Source: Lachnospiraceae bacterium
GTDB taxonomy: Bacteria > Bacillota > Clostridia > Lachnospirales > Lachnospiraceae
NCBI GenBank assembly: GCA_022767285.1
Contig: JALENY010000022.1
Span: 20,184-84,183, forward strand
Direction of reading: 5' to 3'
Length of the DNA stretch: 64,000 nucleotides
The notes under the pieces were generated by a model that saw only the letters and a list, made by a program, of their open reading frames with translations, was not told the origin of the DNA and did not search any database. Of the stretch, positions 16,642 through 25,261 are shown piece after piece (position 1 is the stretch's first letter; the number at the start of each line of letters is the position of its first letter). The translations under genes and the position numbers were made by a program.

Positions 16642-17401
16642 AATCCGTCACCTCCGTAATGATATCCACCGCCCAGAAAGGATAGAAATCCGGATGCATA
16701 TGTATGCCGTCGCCGTCATACAGGTCTGCATGTTCATTGACCGTATCCGTTATTTCAATATAAGGAATCCCCTGCTCTTCACAGTGCTGCTTTATGGAAA
16801 CGTTCCAGTCCGGTATTTTACGCCATTTTTCCGAGCGCTCAAATGCCGGATCAATGGCCGGAATGATAGAATTGACAAACACCGTGCAGTTTGATACAGC
16901 ACTCTCCACTTCTTGAATCCGCTGATCCAGTTCGCTTATGTATTCTTCCACCGTGTCCCAGTGGCCGATGCTGATGTCATTCAAGCCATAGCTGAATACC
17001 ACAACGGACGGGTTCAGATTCACCAGCTGATCCATATAATTAGGTATATCTCGGATGGTGGCACCGCCCTGGGCAATGACGCGCTGCGACTCGATCAGTT
17101 CCAGATTGGAAAATCCAATGGTTCTGGAATCTCCCATCAGAACAATATCGCCAAATTGCTGCCAGACATCAATCTCTCCGCTTTCCAGCGCAGCTTTCCG
17201 CTCCTGCTTTTTTATTTCCTTGATCTGGTTTTCCACAATGGATGTATCTGTATTTTCCAGTTCCGCCAGATATGACAGGCCGGCTTTCAGATCATCCGCC
17301 TGCACTTCCTGTTTTGAGCCGGACAGCGCAAAAATGATAACCGCAATTATCACCACCGCCGAAACGGCCGCCGCCAGTATTCCTATCTTCTTTTTCTCCA
17401 T
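16634..17401 (-). CDS. SGNH/GDSL-family hydrolase, membrane-anchored
   Basis: 255 residues: N-terminal membrane anchor (IGILAAAVSAVVIIAVIIFAL), a charged helical spacer, then an SGNH esterase domain. Block I is IVLMGDSRTIGFSNLE (catalytic Ser in GDSR), block III is VFSYGLNDISIG, and block V is near DGIHMHPDFYPFW (Asp-x-x-His). It probably adds or removes O-acyl groups on the extracellular polymer modified by the MBOAT/DHHW pair. It is first in the acylation operon and begins 2 bases after the trmN6 stop, so the operon may be read through from trmN6. Confidence 0.88.
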   Translation of the reverse strand: MEKKKIGILAAAVSAVVIIAVIIFALSGSKQEVQADDLKAGLSYLAELENTDTSIVENQIKEIKKQERKAALESGEIDVWQQFGDIVLMGDSRTIGFSNLELIESQRVIAQGGATIRDIPNYMDQLVNLNPSVVVFSYGLNDISIGHWDTVEEYISELDQRIQEVESAVSNCTVFVNSIIPAIDPAFERSEKWRKIPDWNVSIKQHCEEQGIPYIEITDTVNEHADLYDGDGIHMHPDFYPFWAVDIITEVTDYE

Positions 17402-17402
17402 C

Positions 17403-18167
17403 TCATCGTATCTCCTCTACCGCCTTTGTCCAGGTTTCCCCATAGATTTCCTTGATATCCCTTGTGTATATACCGGGTTTTTCATATACGATCAGCGGTT
17501 TTTCCACTGTGATCCTCGGCTTACCATAACGCACCGCTTCAAGAAGCACCATATTCGGCTCCCGATCCACAAAGGGATACACAAGCTGCATCCGTTTCGG
17601 CTCCAGTTTGTATTTCATCAAAACTCCCATGATTTCCGCAAGCCGAAAGGGACGATGGACCATATAAAAGCGCCCGCCCGGAATCAGGATCTGAGATGCC
17701 TGAGAAATAACATCCTCCAGGCTGCATTTCAGTTCGTGCCGTGCGATCGCTTTGGGTTCCTCCGGATTGGTCAGTCCATGGTGTTCCGTCATATAGGGCG
17801 GATTGCAGGTCACAACGTGAAAAGAAGCCCTGCCAAAAATGGCAGAAGCCTCCTTTATATCTCCTGTGACAATGGTAATATCCTCTTCCACCTGATTATA
17901 GCACATACTTCTCCTGGCCATTTCCGCCACCGGTTCCTGTATTTCCAGCCCCGTAAAATGCTCTCCGGGTGTCTTCGCTTTGAGCAAAAGCGGAATGACA
18001 CCACATCCGGTTCCCATATCAAGAGCCGTTTCTCCTTCTTTCACCCGGGCAAACCAGGATAAAAGGACTGCATCGATCCCGTAGCAGAAATAATCCGGAT
18101 TCTGTATGATTTTATATCCATTCTGGAGATCATCCAGACGTTCTCTCGGATACAGTTTGATTGTCAT
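17403..18167 (-). CDS. trmN6: tRNA1(Val) (adenine37-N6)-methyltransferase family protein
   Basis: Class I SAM methyltransferase, 254 residues, of the YabB/YfiC type that methylates A37 of tRNA1-Val. Motif I is ALDMGTGCGVIPLLL and the amino-methyltransferase signature NPPY appears in FHVVTCNPPYMTE. The open frame extends to 18275, but the earlier part is a basic translation of the ricT tail; the ATG at 18167, preceded by GAGGAAAAG, starts TIKLYPRERLDDLQNGYKII and overlaps the ricT end by 38 bases. Order holB-ricT-trmN6 matches the Bacillus holB-yaaT-(yabA)-yabB cluster. Confidence 0.9.
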   Translation of the reverse strand: MTIKLYPRERLDDLQNGYKIIQNPDYFCYGIDAVLLSWFARVKEGETALDMGTGCGVIPLLLKAKTPGEHFTGLEIQEPVAEMARRSMCYNQVEEDITIVTGDIKEASAIFGRASFHVVTCNPPYMTEHHGLTNPEEPKAIARHELKCSLEDVISQASQILIPGGRFYMVHRPFRLAEIMGVLMKYKLEPKRMQLVYPFVDREPNMVLLEAVRYGKPRITVEKPLIVYEKPGIYTRDIKEIYGETWTKAVEEIR

Positions 18168-19419
18168 AATTTTTTTCTTTTCCTCTGTTTTTGTTTTTCT
18201 TAAACCGGGGTTTTTCTTTGTCATGCTCCGATACCTTCTCCGGATTTTTATCCTCCGGCTCTTTTTCCGGCGCACTTTCCTGCTTTCGATCCACAGACTT
18301 GCGGTCCGCCGTTTTTCTGTCTGCGGCTTTTTTATCTGCCGGCTTTCGATCCGTTAAAGGTTTTTCCCCGTTTTTTTTCTCCCCGGCAGCCTTATCAGTC
18401 GGCTTCTTTTCACCGTTCTTTTTGTCCGGATTCTTTTTCTCACCAGTTTTTTTCTCTGCCGGTTTCTTATCACCGGGCTTTTTCTCTGATGACTTTTTTT
18501 CACCGGCCTTTTTCTCCTCCGGTTTTTCCTCCAGACTCTCCAGCTCCGCCATCAGATCAGGATCCAGTTCTTTTTCCTGGTCTTTCTTCTGTTTGTCTTT
18601 CTTTCGGGCAATGAATTTCAGTTCCTCTACCTTGAATTCTTTCAGTTCCAGCTCATCGTCTTCCTCTTCCACCAGCACTTTCACCAACTGGCGCAAAACG
18701 TTGATGCTCTGGACTTCTCCTTTCAGTCCATCCGGTGTAAGCGCCGTATCACCCACAGACGGCATTTTCTTATTCAGATATTCATAAGTTTCCTGCTCAT
18801 TTTTCAGACAGCACATCAGTCTTCCGCAGGTTCCGGATATCTTGGTTGGATTCAGCGACAGGTTCTGCTCTTTCGCCATTTTTATAGAAACCGGAGCAAA
18901 CTCGGAAAGATAAGTGTGACAGCAAAGGGGTCTGCCGCAGATTCCGATACCGCCGAGAATCTTGGTCTCATCACGTACACCGATCTGGCGCAGCTCAATC
19001 CTGGTCTTAAATATGGCAGCCAGGTCTTTTACCAGTTCACGGAAGTCAATTCGCCCGTCTGCGGTAAAATAAAATAAAACTTTATTATTATCAAAGGTAT
19101 ACTCCGCATCGATGAGCTTCATTTCCAGCTCATGTTCCCGGATCTTTTTCAGACAGATGTCAAATGCCTCCCGCTCCTTCGCACGGTTCTGAGCTTCATG
19201 GTCGTCATCCTCCGAGGTGGCCACACGGATGACATCCTTCAGGGGCTGAACCACTTTCTCATCTTCCACATCACGGGGAGCCAGAACGACCGTTCCGTAC
19301 TCCACGCCGCGGGCTGTTTCCACAATTACGTGGTCACCGGCGTATATGTCAAATTCATTCGGGGAAAAGTAATATACCTTTCCGACATTCCGAAATCGAA
19401 CACCTATTATTCTTATCAT
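18130..19419 (-). CDS. ricT: RicT/YaaT (PSP1 domain) protein with a long charged tail
   Basis: PSP1-domain protein; in Bacillus RicT works with RicA and RicF in control of RNase Y, sporulation and competence. The core (about residues 1-270) has the family Cys motifs IGICGRPLCCHTYLSEFAPVS and TCGRLMCCLKNEQETYEYL, which ligate Fe-S. After about residue 285 comes some 140 residues of Lys/Glu/Asp-rich low complexity (repeats such as EKKSSEKKPGDKKPAEKK and DRKPADKKAADRK). Total 429 residues against about 275-300 usually. The tail is presumably disordered and may bind RNA or acidic partners. Confidence 0.92.
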   Translation of the reverse strand: MIRIIGVRFRNVGKVYYFSPNEFDIYAGDHVIVETARGVEYGTVVLAPRDVEDEKVVQPLKDVIRVATSEDDDHEAQNRAKEREAFDICLKKIREHELEMKLIDAEYTFDNNKVLFYFTADGRIDFRELVKDLAAIFKTRIELRQIGVRDETKILGGIGICGRPLCCHTYLSEFAPVSIKMAKEQNLSLNPTKISGTCGRLMCCLKNEQETYEYLNKKMPSVGDTALTPDGLKGEVQSINVLRQLVKVLVEEEDDELELKEFKVEELKFIARKKDKQKKDQEKELDPDLMAELESLEEKPEEKKAGEKKSSEKKPGDKKPAEKKTGEKKNPDKKNGEKKPTDKAAGEKKNGEKPLTDRKPADKKAADRKTADRKSVDRKQESAPEKEPEDKNPEKVSEHDKEKPRFKKNKNRGKEKNYDNQTVSERTSG

Positions 19420-19514
19420 GTTAATTCTCCATTCCGCTGCAGGGACAGCAGCACAACACGGATTCTTCTGATCATCGGAAGATTCCTCTCCCGGTTAAGC
19501 AAAAAAATCTGTCA

Positions 19515-20504
19515 TTAGTTTTCCCTTATTGTTAAAAACAGGAGTTCCATGGTCAAATCAAAATTAACATTTGCATTGAGGCGGATCTTCGCCTTGTCAA
19601 TGGCCATGATGATCTCTTCCAGTCCTTCATAAGAACTGTTTTGAGCCTGCTCCTTAATATGATTCAGTTCATTTTTAAATACCAGATTGTCCACTTCCCG
19701 GGTTGCTTTAAACATCAGCACATCCCGAAACCATATTTTGAACAGATCCAGGTATTCCATCGCTTTTTTCTTGTCTCCGGAAATCTTCTTTATAAGATCT
19801 GCCATATCACCGAGTTCCATACGGCGGGCATATTTCAGGATCTGCACTGCCCGCTCCGTCATCTCCGCAAAGTCCTCGGATGTGGCCACTTCCATAGCTT
19901 TTCCGATGTTTCCCTGTGCGAAAGACGCATCGATCTCCGCCTGATAATCCGGAACATGCAGCCGTTCCATCAGATACGCCTTTACCAGATCGTCACTGAG
20001 TGCTTTTAAATACAGAGTGACACATCTTGAGACAATCGTCGGAAGCAGCGCATCCACATTGCTGGTCAAAAGCATGATAACCGCATATGCCGGTGGTTCC
20101 TCAATGGTTTTCAGAAGTGCATTCTGGGCCTGCGGCGTCATCTTTTCCGCATCGGGAATCAGGTAAATTTTATATGGCCCCTGGTATGGCTTGATAGCAA
20201 CATCATTGATGACCTGGGTTCGCACTTCCTCAACGCTGATACTGTTGGGTTTTTCATGGTAAACCCAGATGATATCCGGGTGATTTTTACTCAAGGCCTT
20301 TTTGCAGGAATCGCAGTTCAGGCAGGGATCTTTTCCCTGTTCCCGGCACTGCAGCGTCATAGCAAACAGAGACGTCAGCAACTTTTTCCCGGCACCGGGT
20401 TCTCCTGCAAAAATATAAGAATGGGATACTTTGTCCATCAAAATTGCATTTTGTAAATGTTGGATAATGTCTTCATGTCCTACGATCTGTTCAAAGCCCT
20501 GCAT
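19515..20504 (-). CDS. holB: DNA polymerase III subunit delta'
   Basis: Clamp-loader subunit, 329 residues. The AAA+ core shows a modified Walker A (SYIFAGEPGAGKKLL), the zinc Cys set CREQGKDPCLNCDSCKKAL, the DAEKMTPQAQNALLKTIEEPP sensor region, and SRC in PTIVSRCVTLY. A two-codon earlier ATG (20510) sits directly against the GGAGG; the ATG at 20504 has the correct spacing of about 7 bases. It lies between the guanylate-kinase-like gene and ricT, as in the Bacillus tmk-yaaQ-yaaR-holB-yaaT order. Confidence 0.95.
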   Translation of the reverse strand: MQGFEQIVGHEDIIQHLQNAILMDKVSHSYIFAGEPGAGKKLLTSLFAMTLQCREQGKDPCLNCDSCKKALSKNHPDIIWVYHEKPNSISVEEVRTQVINDVAIKPYQGPYKIYLIPDAEKMTPQAQNALLKTIEEPPAYAVIMLLTSNVDALLPTIVSRCVTLYLKALSDDLVKAYLMERLHVPDYQAEIDASFAQGNIGKAMEVATSEDFAEMTERAVQILKYARRMELGDMADLIKKISGDKKKAMEYLDLFKIWFRDVLMFKATREVDNLVFKNELNHIKEQAQNSSYEGLEEIIMAIDKAKIRLNANVNFDLTMELLFLTIREN

Positions 20505-20528
20505 TCTCATCCCTCCTGGTTTTTTTAA

Positions 20529-21119
20529 TTATATCATACTTTTTATGAATTCCTCAACCTCTTTCCGGCAGTCAGAAAACTCTCCGTTATTGAAAAACCG
20601 ACGTTCTATCTCTTCTTTGCGGATATTCTCCTCGGAAAAATCATCACAGTCAGCCAGAAACCTGCGGCACATCTCCCGGTACTTGGGCTCATTTTGTTTC
20701 TTTTCTCTCTTCAAAGCCCTCTCCAGTCGGATTCCGTCCTCCACCTCGATATATATAGGAACCATCGCCTGGTTTCCGAAATACTGCCGCATTTTTCCAT
20801 AGGATTCCAGCGTCCCGATTCCTACATAATTAAAATGTGCCAGATCAATCTGCCCTTCATCCGCAGTAAAATAAGTCCAGATCCCATGAACGGTCTGATA
20901 GGAGCGTTCCTCGATGATCTTTTCCCGGTCACGAAGCTGATTCAGCCGTTCGTCATCCACAAAAAAATACTGTTTTCCGTCTTCTTCCCCCTGCCGGATG
21001 GGGCGGGTCGTATACAGAACCAGCTCCTTAAGCCCCAGTTCTGCATTTTCCAGCAGTTCACTATATATTTTATCTTTTCCTGAGGCACTTTTCCCCATTA
21101 TGTAAAAGATCTTTCCCAT
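20529..21119 (-). CDS. Guanylate-kinase-like protein
   Basis: P-loop kinase, 196 residues, with YIMGKSASGKDKIYSELL as nucleotide loop and YTTRPIRQGEEDGKQYFFVDDE as the GMP-binding-like region of guanylate kinases. The loop (GKSASGKD) departs from the usual GPSGSGKST, and the C-terminal half is charged (EIERRFFNNGEFSDCRKEVEEF), so it may be a paralogue rather than the essential Gmk. It sits between the yaaO-like decarboxylase and holB, the place taken by tmk in Bacillus. Confidence 0.8.
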   Translation of the reverse strand: MGKIFYIMGKSASGKDKIYSELLENAELGLKELVLYTTRPIRQGEEDGKQYFFVDDERLNQLRDREKIIEERSYQTVHGIWTYFTADEGQIDLAHFNYVGIGTLESYGKMRQYFGNQAMVPIYIEVEDGIRLERALKREKKQNEPKYREMCRRFLADCDDFSEENIRKEEIERRFFNNGEFSDCRKEVEEFIKSMI

Positions 21120-21147
21120 AATTCAAAAACCTGCTTTCACATTACAT

Positions 21148-21351
21148 TCATAGTCCACTGCTTTTCTTTTTTAAGACAGAAAAAAAATCTTCTTTTAGCT
21201 TTTCAACAGCGCGCTCCGTAATCTGTTCTCCCGGAACGATCACCGGAATTCCCGGCGGATACACCATATAAAAATCCGCACTGATCCGCCCCACTGCTTC
21301 CGCCCGGGGCACTTCCTCCCAGGGACTTTCCATCGCCTCATATATTCTCAT
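21148..21351 (-). CDS. C-terminal part of the split Orn/Lys/Arg decarboxylase
   Basis: 67 residues (MRIYEAMESPWEEVPRAEAV... to the end), equal to the C-terminal domain of YaaO/SpeA-type PLP decarboxylases: RAEAVGRISADFYMVYPPGIP and the following PGEQITERAVEKL are conserved. It continues the previous gene in another frame, overlapping it by 14 bases (21338-21351). A GGAGG on the minus strand (about 21361-21365) is 9 bases before this ATG, a good re-initiation site. It is either a frameshift pseudogene or a protein made in two pieces; an ATG at 21411 in this frame is less plausible. Confidence 0.65.
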   Translation of the reverse strand: MRIYEAMESPWEEVPRAEAVGRISADFYMVYPPGIPVIVPGEQITERAVEKLKEDFFSVLKKKSSGL

Positions 21352-22447
21352 GATCGATTTCCTCCATGGCCCGGCAAAGGCGTTCAAATCCCTCTTCACT
21401 GTCACCCACACTGGTCATCGCCAGAGCCAGATTCGGCAGCGCCATTTCCAGCTGCAGATGGTATCTCTCCAATAGTATATGATATAATTCTTCTCCTGTC
21501 ATGGAAATTTTTTCTTTTTTCGGGAGAAATACCAGTTTGGAAGGGTCTGAGCCCGGATAATCCATCAGGAAAAAATGTTCCAGCCCTTTCAGTCTCTCCC
21601 GGTACCTCTTCAGTTTTTCCACATAAGGCTCAAATACCTGCTCCGGGTGTTCCCATATCATATGCAGACAGGATGTAATACTGCCCATAAGGACATAAGA
21701 GGGACTGCTGCTCTGATAAATGCGCATAAACCGATGAATCAGCCTGGATGAAACACGATCGCTGCAGCAGTGCAAAACAGCTGTCTGGGTCATACTGGGC
21801 AAAGTTTTATGCAGACTCTGAATCACCACATCTGCCCCAAGCTTCACTGCTGACTGCGGGAAAAACGAATGCATGCCAAAATGGGCTCCGTGAGCTTCAT
21901 CCACAATCAAGGGTTTCCTATACCGGTGCGCGATCTCAGCAATCGCCCGTACATCCGATACAATTCCCTCATATGTGGGTGAAGTAATCAAAACCGCCTC
22001 AATATCGCCATCTTCCTTCAGCGCTTTTTCCACATCTTCCGGCAAAATCCCCAGACTGATCTGGTATTTATCCACAGGCGGGTACAGATAAACCGTTTCC
22101 AATCCACGAAGATACACCGCATTGTACACTGCTTTGTGGCAATTTCTGGCCATCAGGATCTTTCCCTTACGACTGACCGCCGCCGAAACCGCTGACAACA
22201 GACAGGCTGTACTTCCATTTACACAAAAAAGAGTCTCCTCTGTACCATACTGCTTCGCCGCCCAGCGCTCCTCCTCCAGGATGATCCCCTGCGCGTCGTG
22301 CAAATTGTCAAACCCATCAATCTCCGTGATATCCACACCATAAGGATTCCCAAATTTCCAGGGATCCAACCGCCTTTTATGCCCCGGCATATGAAAGGGG
22401 TAAAAATCGCTTTCGGCATATTCCTGTAATTTATCTTCCAGTTTCAT
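21338..22447 (-). CDS. Orn/Lys/Arg decarboxylase family PLP protein (N-terminal and PLP domains)
   Basis: 369 residues of a fold-type I PLP enzyme of the YaaO/SpeA family. The start is LQEYAESDFYPFHMPGHKRR; the PLP region includes VNGSTACLLSAVSA and the Schiff-base Lys in VIQSLHKTLPSMTQTAVLH; IVDEAHGAHFG holds the cofactor Asp and His. Family members are about 450-480 residues; this frame stops after CRAMEEIDHENI and the missing C-terminal domain continues in another frame at 21351. ATG 22447 was chosen because it begins the family N-terminus; frames to 22501 start inside a GC-rich hairpin. Substrate unknown. Confidence 0.8.
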   Translation of the reverse strand: MKLEDKLQEYAESDFYPFHMPGHKRRLDPWKFGNPYGVDITEIDGFDNLHDAQGIILEEERWAAKQYGTEETLFCVNGSTACLLSAVSAAVSRKGKILMARNCHKAVYNAVYLRGLETVYLYPPVDKYQISLGILPEDVEKALKEDGDIEAVLITSPTYEGIVSDVRAIAEIAHRYRKPLIVDEAHGAHFGMHSFFPQSAVKLGADVVIQSLHKTLPSMTQTAVLHCCSDRVSSRLIHRFMRIYQSSSPSYVLMGSITSCLHMIWEHPEQVFEPYVEKLKRYRERLKGLEHFFLMDYPGSDPSKLVFLPKKEKISMTGEELYHILLERYHLQLEMALPNLALAMTSVGDSEEGFERLCRAMEEIDHENI

Positions 22448-22486
22448 AAGATGTCGCCCTGCTCCTGTGTTCTGATTAAACATACT

Positions 22487-22511
22487 GGGGGGCCGACTCA
22501 CGCCGCCCCCC
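22487..22511. terminator. GC-rich hairpin between the molybdenum hydroxylase and decarboxylase genes
   Basis: GGGGGGC at 22487-22493 pairs with GCCCCCC at 22505-22511. On the minus strand, where the operon runs, no U tract follows; on the plus strand CTTTTATTTTT follows. It may separate the two operons on the minus strand by attenuation. Confidence 0.5.
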
Positions 22512-22517
22512 GATCTT

Positions 22518-24794
22518 TTATTTTTCCTGCATGCCCCAGTAAACCTTCTCCGCCGTGATCGGCAGTTCGCGGATATTCACCCCGACCGCATTATAAACGG
22601 CACTTGCGATAGCCGGTGCCGGCGTATTGATAACGATCTCACCTACGGATTTCGCACCAAAAGGTCCCGTCGGCTCATAACTGCTCTCAAAATCAACACG
22701 GATCGTGCCGACATCCAGACGGCTGGGAATCTTGTATTGCATAAAGGAATTGCTGAATGTTTTTCCTTTGTCATCATAAATGATATCTTCATACAGAGCC
22801 ATACCGATGCCCTGAGCGATTCCGCCTTCGGTCTGTATCCTTGCCAGAGACGGATTGACCACAGTTCCGCAGTCTACCACAGCCACATAATCCACCAAAT
22901 CCACCTGGCCTGTTTCTTTGTCAATCTCCACTTCCGCAATACCAGCCATATACGGAGGCGGTGAAACCGGAGACGAAAAGGCTTCGCTGGCGCTAAGGGG
23001 CTCATTGCTGTTGCACATAACACGGTTTCCGATCTCCGCTCTGGAGATACTTTCCCCGGTTTTTACATTCACAGCCTGCTTTCCGTCAAATTCCACATCT
23101 TCTTCCGTACAGCCCATATACTCGGCAGCTCTTGAACAGAATTTGTGAATCAGAGACTCGCAGGCTTTTACCACAGCCATACCGGTGACATAAGTAGTAC
23201 TGGATGCGTAGGAACCACTGTCATAGGGCGATACGTCTGTATCAACACCATGCACAATGATGTCTTCCATACTGCAGTCCAGACATTCGGCAGCCATCTG
23301 CGCCAAAATGGTATCACAGCCGGTTCCCATATCAGCGGCCCCGATCATCAGGCTGTAAAAACCATCATCGTTTACTTTAAGGGTGACGGAACCGGTGTCC
23401 ACATTGGAAATACCGGATCCCTGCATGGCCAGAGCCATGCCGACACCGCGCACTTTTCCGTTGCCCATATCGCGGCTGGGATATTTTTCATCCCAGCCGA
23501 TCATCTCTTTTGCTCTGGCCACGCACCGGTCAAGAGCGCAGCTGTTGGCTGTTTCTCCGTAATAAGCAGGCATAACCTGCCCTTCCTGAACAATATTCAT
23601 CTCGCGGATGACAGCCGGATCCATTCCCATTTTTGCAGCCAGTTCATTGACTGCAGATTCCACTGCGAAAAATCCCTGCGTTGCACCGTAACCACGATAC
23701 GCACCGGCAGACATTACATTTGTATATACTACATCATATACAAAGCGGAACGCTTCCGCTTTTCCGTAGATCGGTATGGGCTTGTGTCCGGTCAGGCCGA
23801 TCGTTGTGGGGCCATGCTCCCCGTAGGCGCCGGTGTTGGACAGTGCATACACATCAAGGCCTTTAATAATACCGTTTTTGTCAGCTCCAAGCCGCACATG
23901 AACTTCCATCTCATGTCTCGGAGTGGATGCGATAAAAGATTCTTCTCTTGTATATACCATTTTTGCCGGCTTCCCTGTTTTCCATGTAACAAGAGCCGGA
24001 TAAACTTCTGTGATGACCGTCTGTTTTGCACCAAAACCACCGCCGATTCGCGGTTTGATCACACGCACTTTCGACTTCGGGATATCCAGCGCATTGGAAA
24101 GGATTCGACGTACATGGAACGGAATCTGCGTAGCCGCAACAACATTCAGGCGGCCATATGTATCCAGATAGGAAAAAGAGCGGAACGTCTCCATCATTGC
24201 CTGCTGATTGGCCTTTGTATGATATGTCTGGTCAATGATATAGTCACAGGAAGCCAGAACCGCGTCAACATCTCCTTCCTTCTCTTCCGAATGAGCGCAG
24301 AGATTCCGTTTATTGTCTGCTCCGACAGGACAGCGGCTCTCCCAGTTTTCCTCCGGGTGAACCAGAATGGCATTGTCCTTTGCCTTATGAAAATCCAAAA
24401 CAGGTTCCAGAACCTCATATTTTACTTTTATCAGTCTGAGTGCTTTATTAACCGCATCTTTTGTGGTTCCTGCCACAATCGCCACCGCATCACCCACAAA
24501 ACGGACTCTCTGATCAAGAATCAGCCGGTCGTAGGGGCTGGGTTCCGGATATGTCTGTCCGGCCATGGTAAAGCGCTTGTTCGGGCAGTCTTTCCATGTC
24601 AGAACACACTCGATTCCGGGGACCGCTTCCGCCCGTGCCGTATTAATATCCTTAATAAGCGCATGGGCATAGGGGCTTCTCACAAGTTTTACGATCAATG
24701 CATCTGCCGGGGCCAGATCATCTGTATATACGGCTTTTCCTGTTACCAATGCTTTATAATCCACTTTCGGCACAGCCTTATTTACATATTTCAT
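22518..24794 (-). CDS. Xanthine-dehydrogenase-family molybdenum hydroxylase, large subunit
   Basis: 758-residue molybdopterin-binding subunit. Residues 1-120 form the a/b hammerhead (GKAVYTDDLAPADALIVKLVRSPYAHA). The cofactor loop is KPRIGGGFGAKQTVI, the substrate-side Arg is in AGAYRGYGATQGFFAVES, and the catalytic Glu is in GPFGAKSVGEIVINTPAPAI. It hydroxylates a purine or N-heteroaromatic substrate; family membership does not fix which. ATGA overlap with the upstream 2Fe-2S gene shows translational coupling. No cofactor-maturation or selenium genes are in the window. Confidence 0.93.
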   Translation of the reverse strand: MKYVNKAVPKVDYKALVTGKAVYTDDLAPADALIVKLVRSPYAHALIKDINTARAEAVPGIECVLTWKDCPNKRFTMAGQTYPEPSPYDRLILDQRVRFVGDAVAIVAGTTKDAVNKALRLIKVKYEVLEPVLDFHKAKDNAILVHPEENWESRCPVGADNKRNLCAHSEEKEGDVDAVLASCDYIIDQTYHTKANQQAMMETFRSFSYLDTYGRLNVVAATQIPFHVRRILSNALDIPKSKVRVIKPRIGGGFGAKQTVITEVYPALVTWKTGKPAKMVYTREESFIASTPRHEMEVHVRLGADKNGIIKGLDVYALSNTGAYGEHGPTTIGLTGHKPIPIYGKAEAFRFVYDVVYTNVMSAGAYRGYGATQGFFAVESAVNELAAKMGMDPAVIREMNIVQEGQVMPAYYGETANSCALDRCVARAKEMIGWDEKYPSRDMGNGKVRGVGMALAMQGSGISNVDTGSVTLKVNDDGFYSLMIGAADMGTGCDTILAQMAAECLDCSMEDIIVHGVDTDVSPYDSGSYASSTTYVTGMAVVKACESLIHKFCSRAAEYMGCTEEDVEFDGKQAVNVKTGESISRAEIGNRVMCNSNEPLSASEAFSSPVSPPPYMAGIAEVEIDKETGQVDLVDYVAVVDCGTVVNPSLARIQTEGGIAQGIGMALYEDIIYDDKGKTFSNSFMQYKIPSRLDVGTIRVDFESSYEPTGPFGAKSVGEIVINTPAPAIASAVYNAVGVNIRELPITAEKVYWGMQEK

Positions 24795-25258
24795 GCCTGT
24801 ACCTCCTTCCGGTCACGATTCATATATTTCTGAATCGCGCGCAGCTGCCCCATATATCCGGTGCATCTGCACAGATTACCGGCCAGATATTCCTTAATTT
24901 CCTCCACAGTCGGATTCTCCAGTTCCCGGAACATGGCCAGCACATTCATGATAAATCCAGGAGAACAAAAACCGCACTGTTCTGCACCTTCTGCTGCAAG
25001 AAAAGCCCCGAATTCCTCTGCCTCCCGCTGAAGGCCCTCCAGGGTCGTAATCTCTTTTCCTTCAATCCCGGCAGCCAGAACCGAACAGGACAGGCGGGAT
25101 CTTCCGTCAATCCACACCGTGCAAAGGCCGCAGTTGGTTGTCTCGCACCCGCATTTTACGCTGTAGCAGCCCAGTTTGCGAAGCAAGTCCAAAAGGACGG
25201 TATCAGCTGCCACATCGGCAACGGTAGGCTTTCCATTTAAAACAAATTTAATTTCCAT
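24791..25258 (-). CDS. Molybdenum hydroxylase 2Fe-2S subunit
   Basis: 155 residues. The N-terminal plant-type [2Fe-2S] ferredoxin domain has CGCETTNCGLCTVWIDG with a further Cys in RLSCSVLA. The C-terminal four-helix domain has CGFCSPGFIMN and GNLCRCTGYMGQL for the second cluster. It passes electrons from the molybdenum centre to the FAD subunit. GGAGG 8 bases upstream supports the start. It begins 3 bases after the FAD-subunit stop and overlaps the large subunit by 4 bases. Confidence 0.95.
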   Translation of the reverse strand: MEIKFVLNGKPTVADVAADTVLLDLLRKLGCYSVKCGCETTNCGLCTVWIDGRSRLSCSVLAAGIEGKEITTLEGLQREAEEFGAFLAAEGAEQCGFCSPGFIMNVLAMFRELENPTVEEIKEYLAGNLCRCTGYMGQLRAIQKYMNRDRKEVQA

Positions 25259-25261
25259 ATG

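Noticed and set aside
23145..24833. 562-residue plus-strand frame opposite the molybdenum hydroxylase large subunit
   Set aside because: Antisense shadow caused by codon bias; His/Cys-rich translation without family features.
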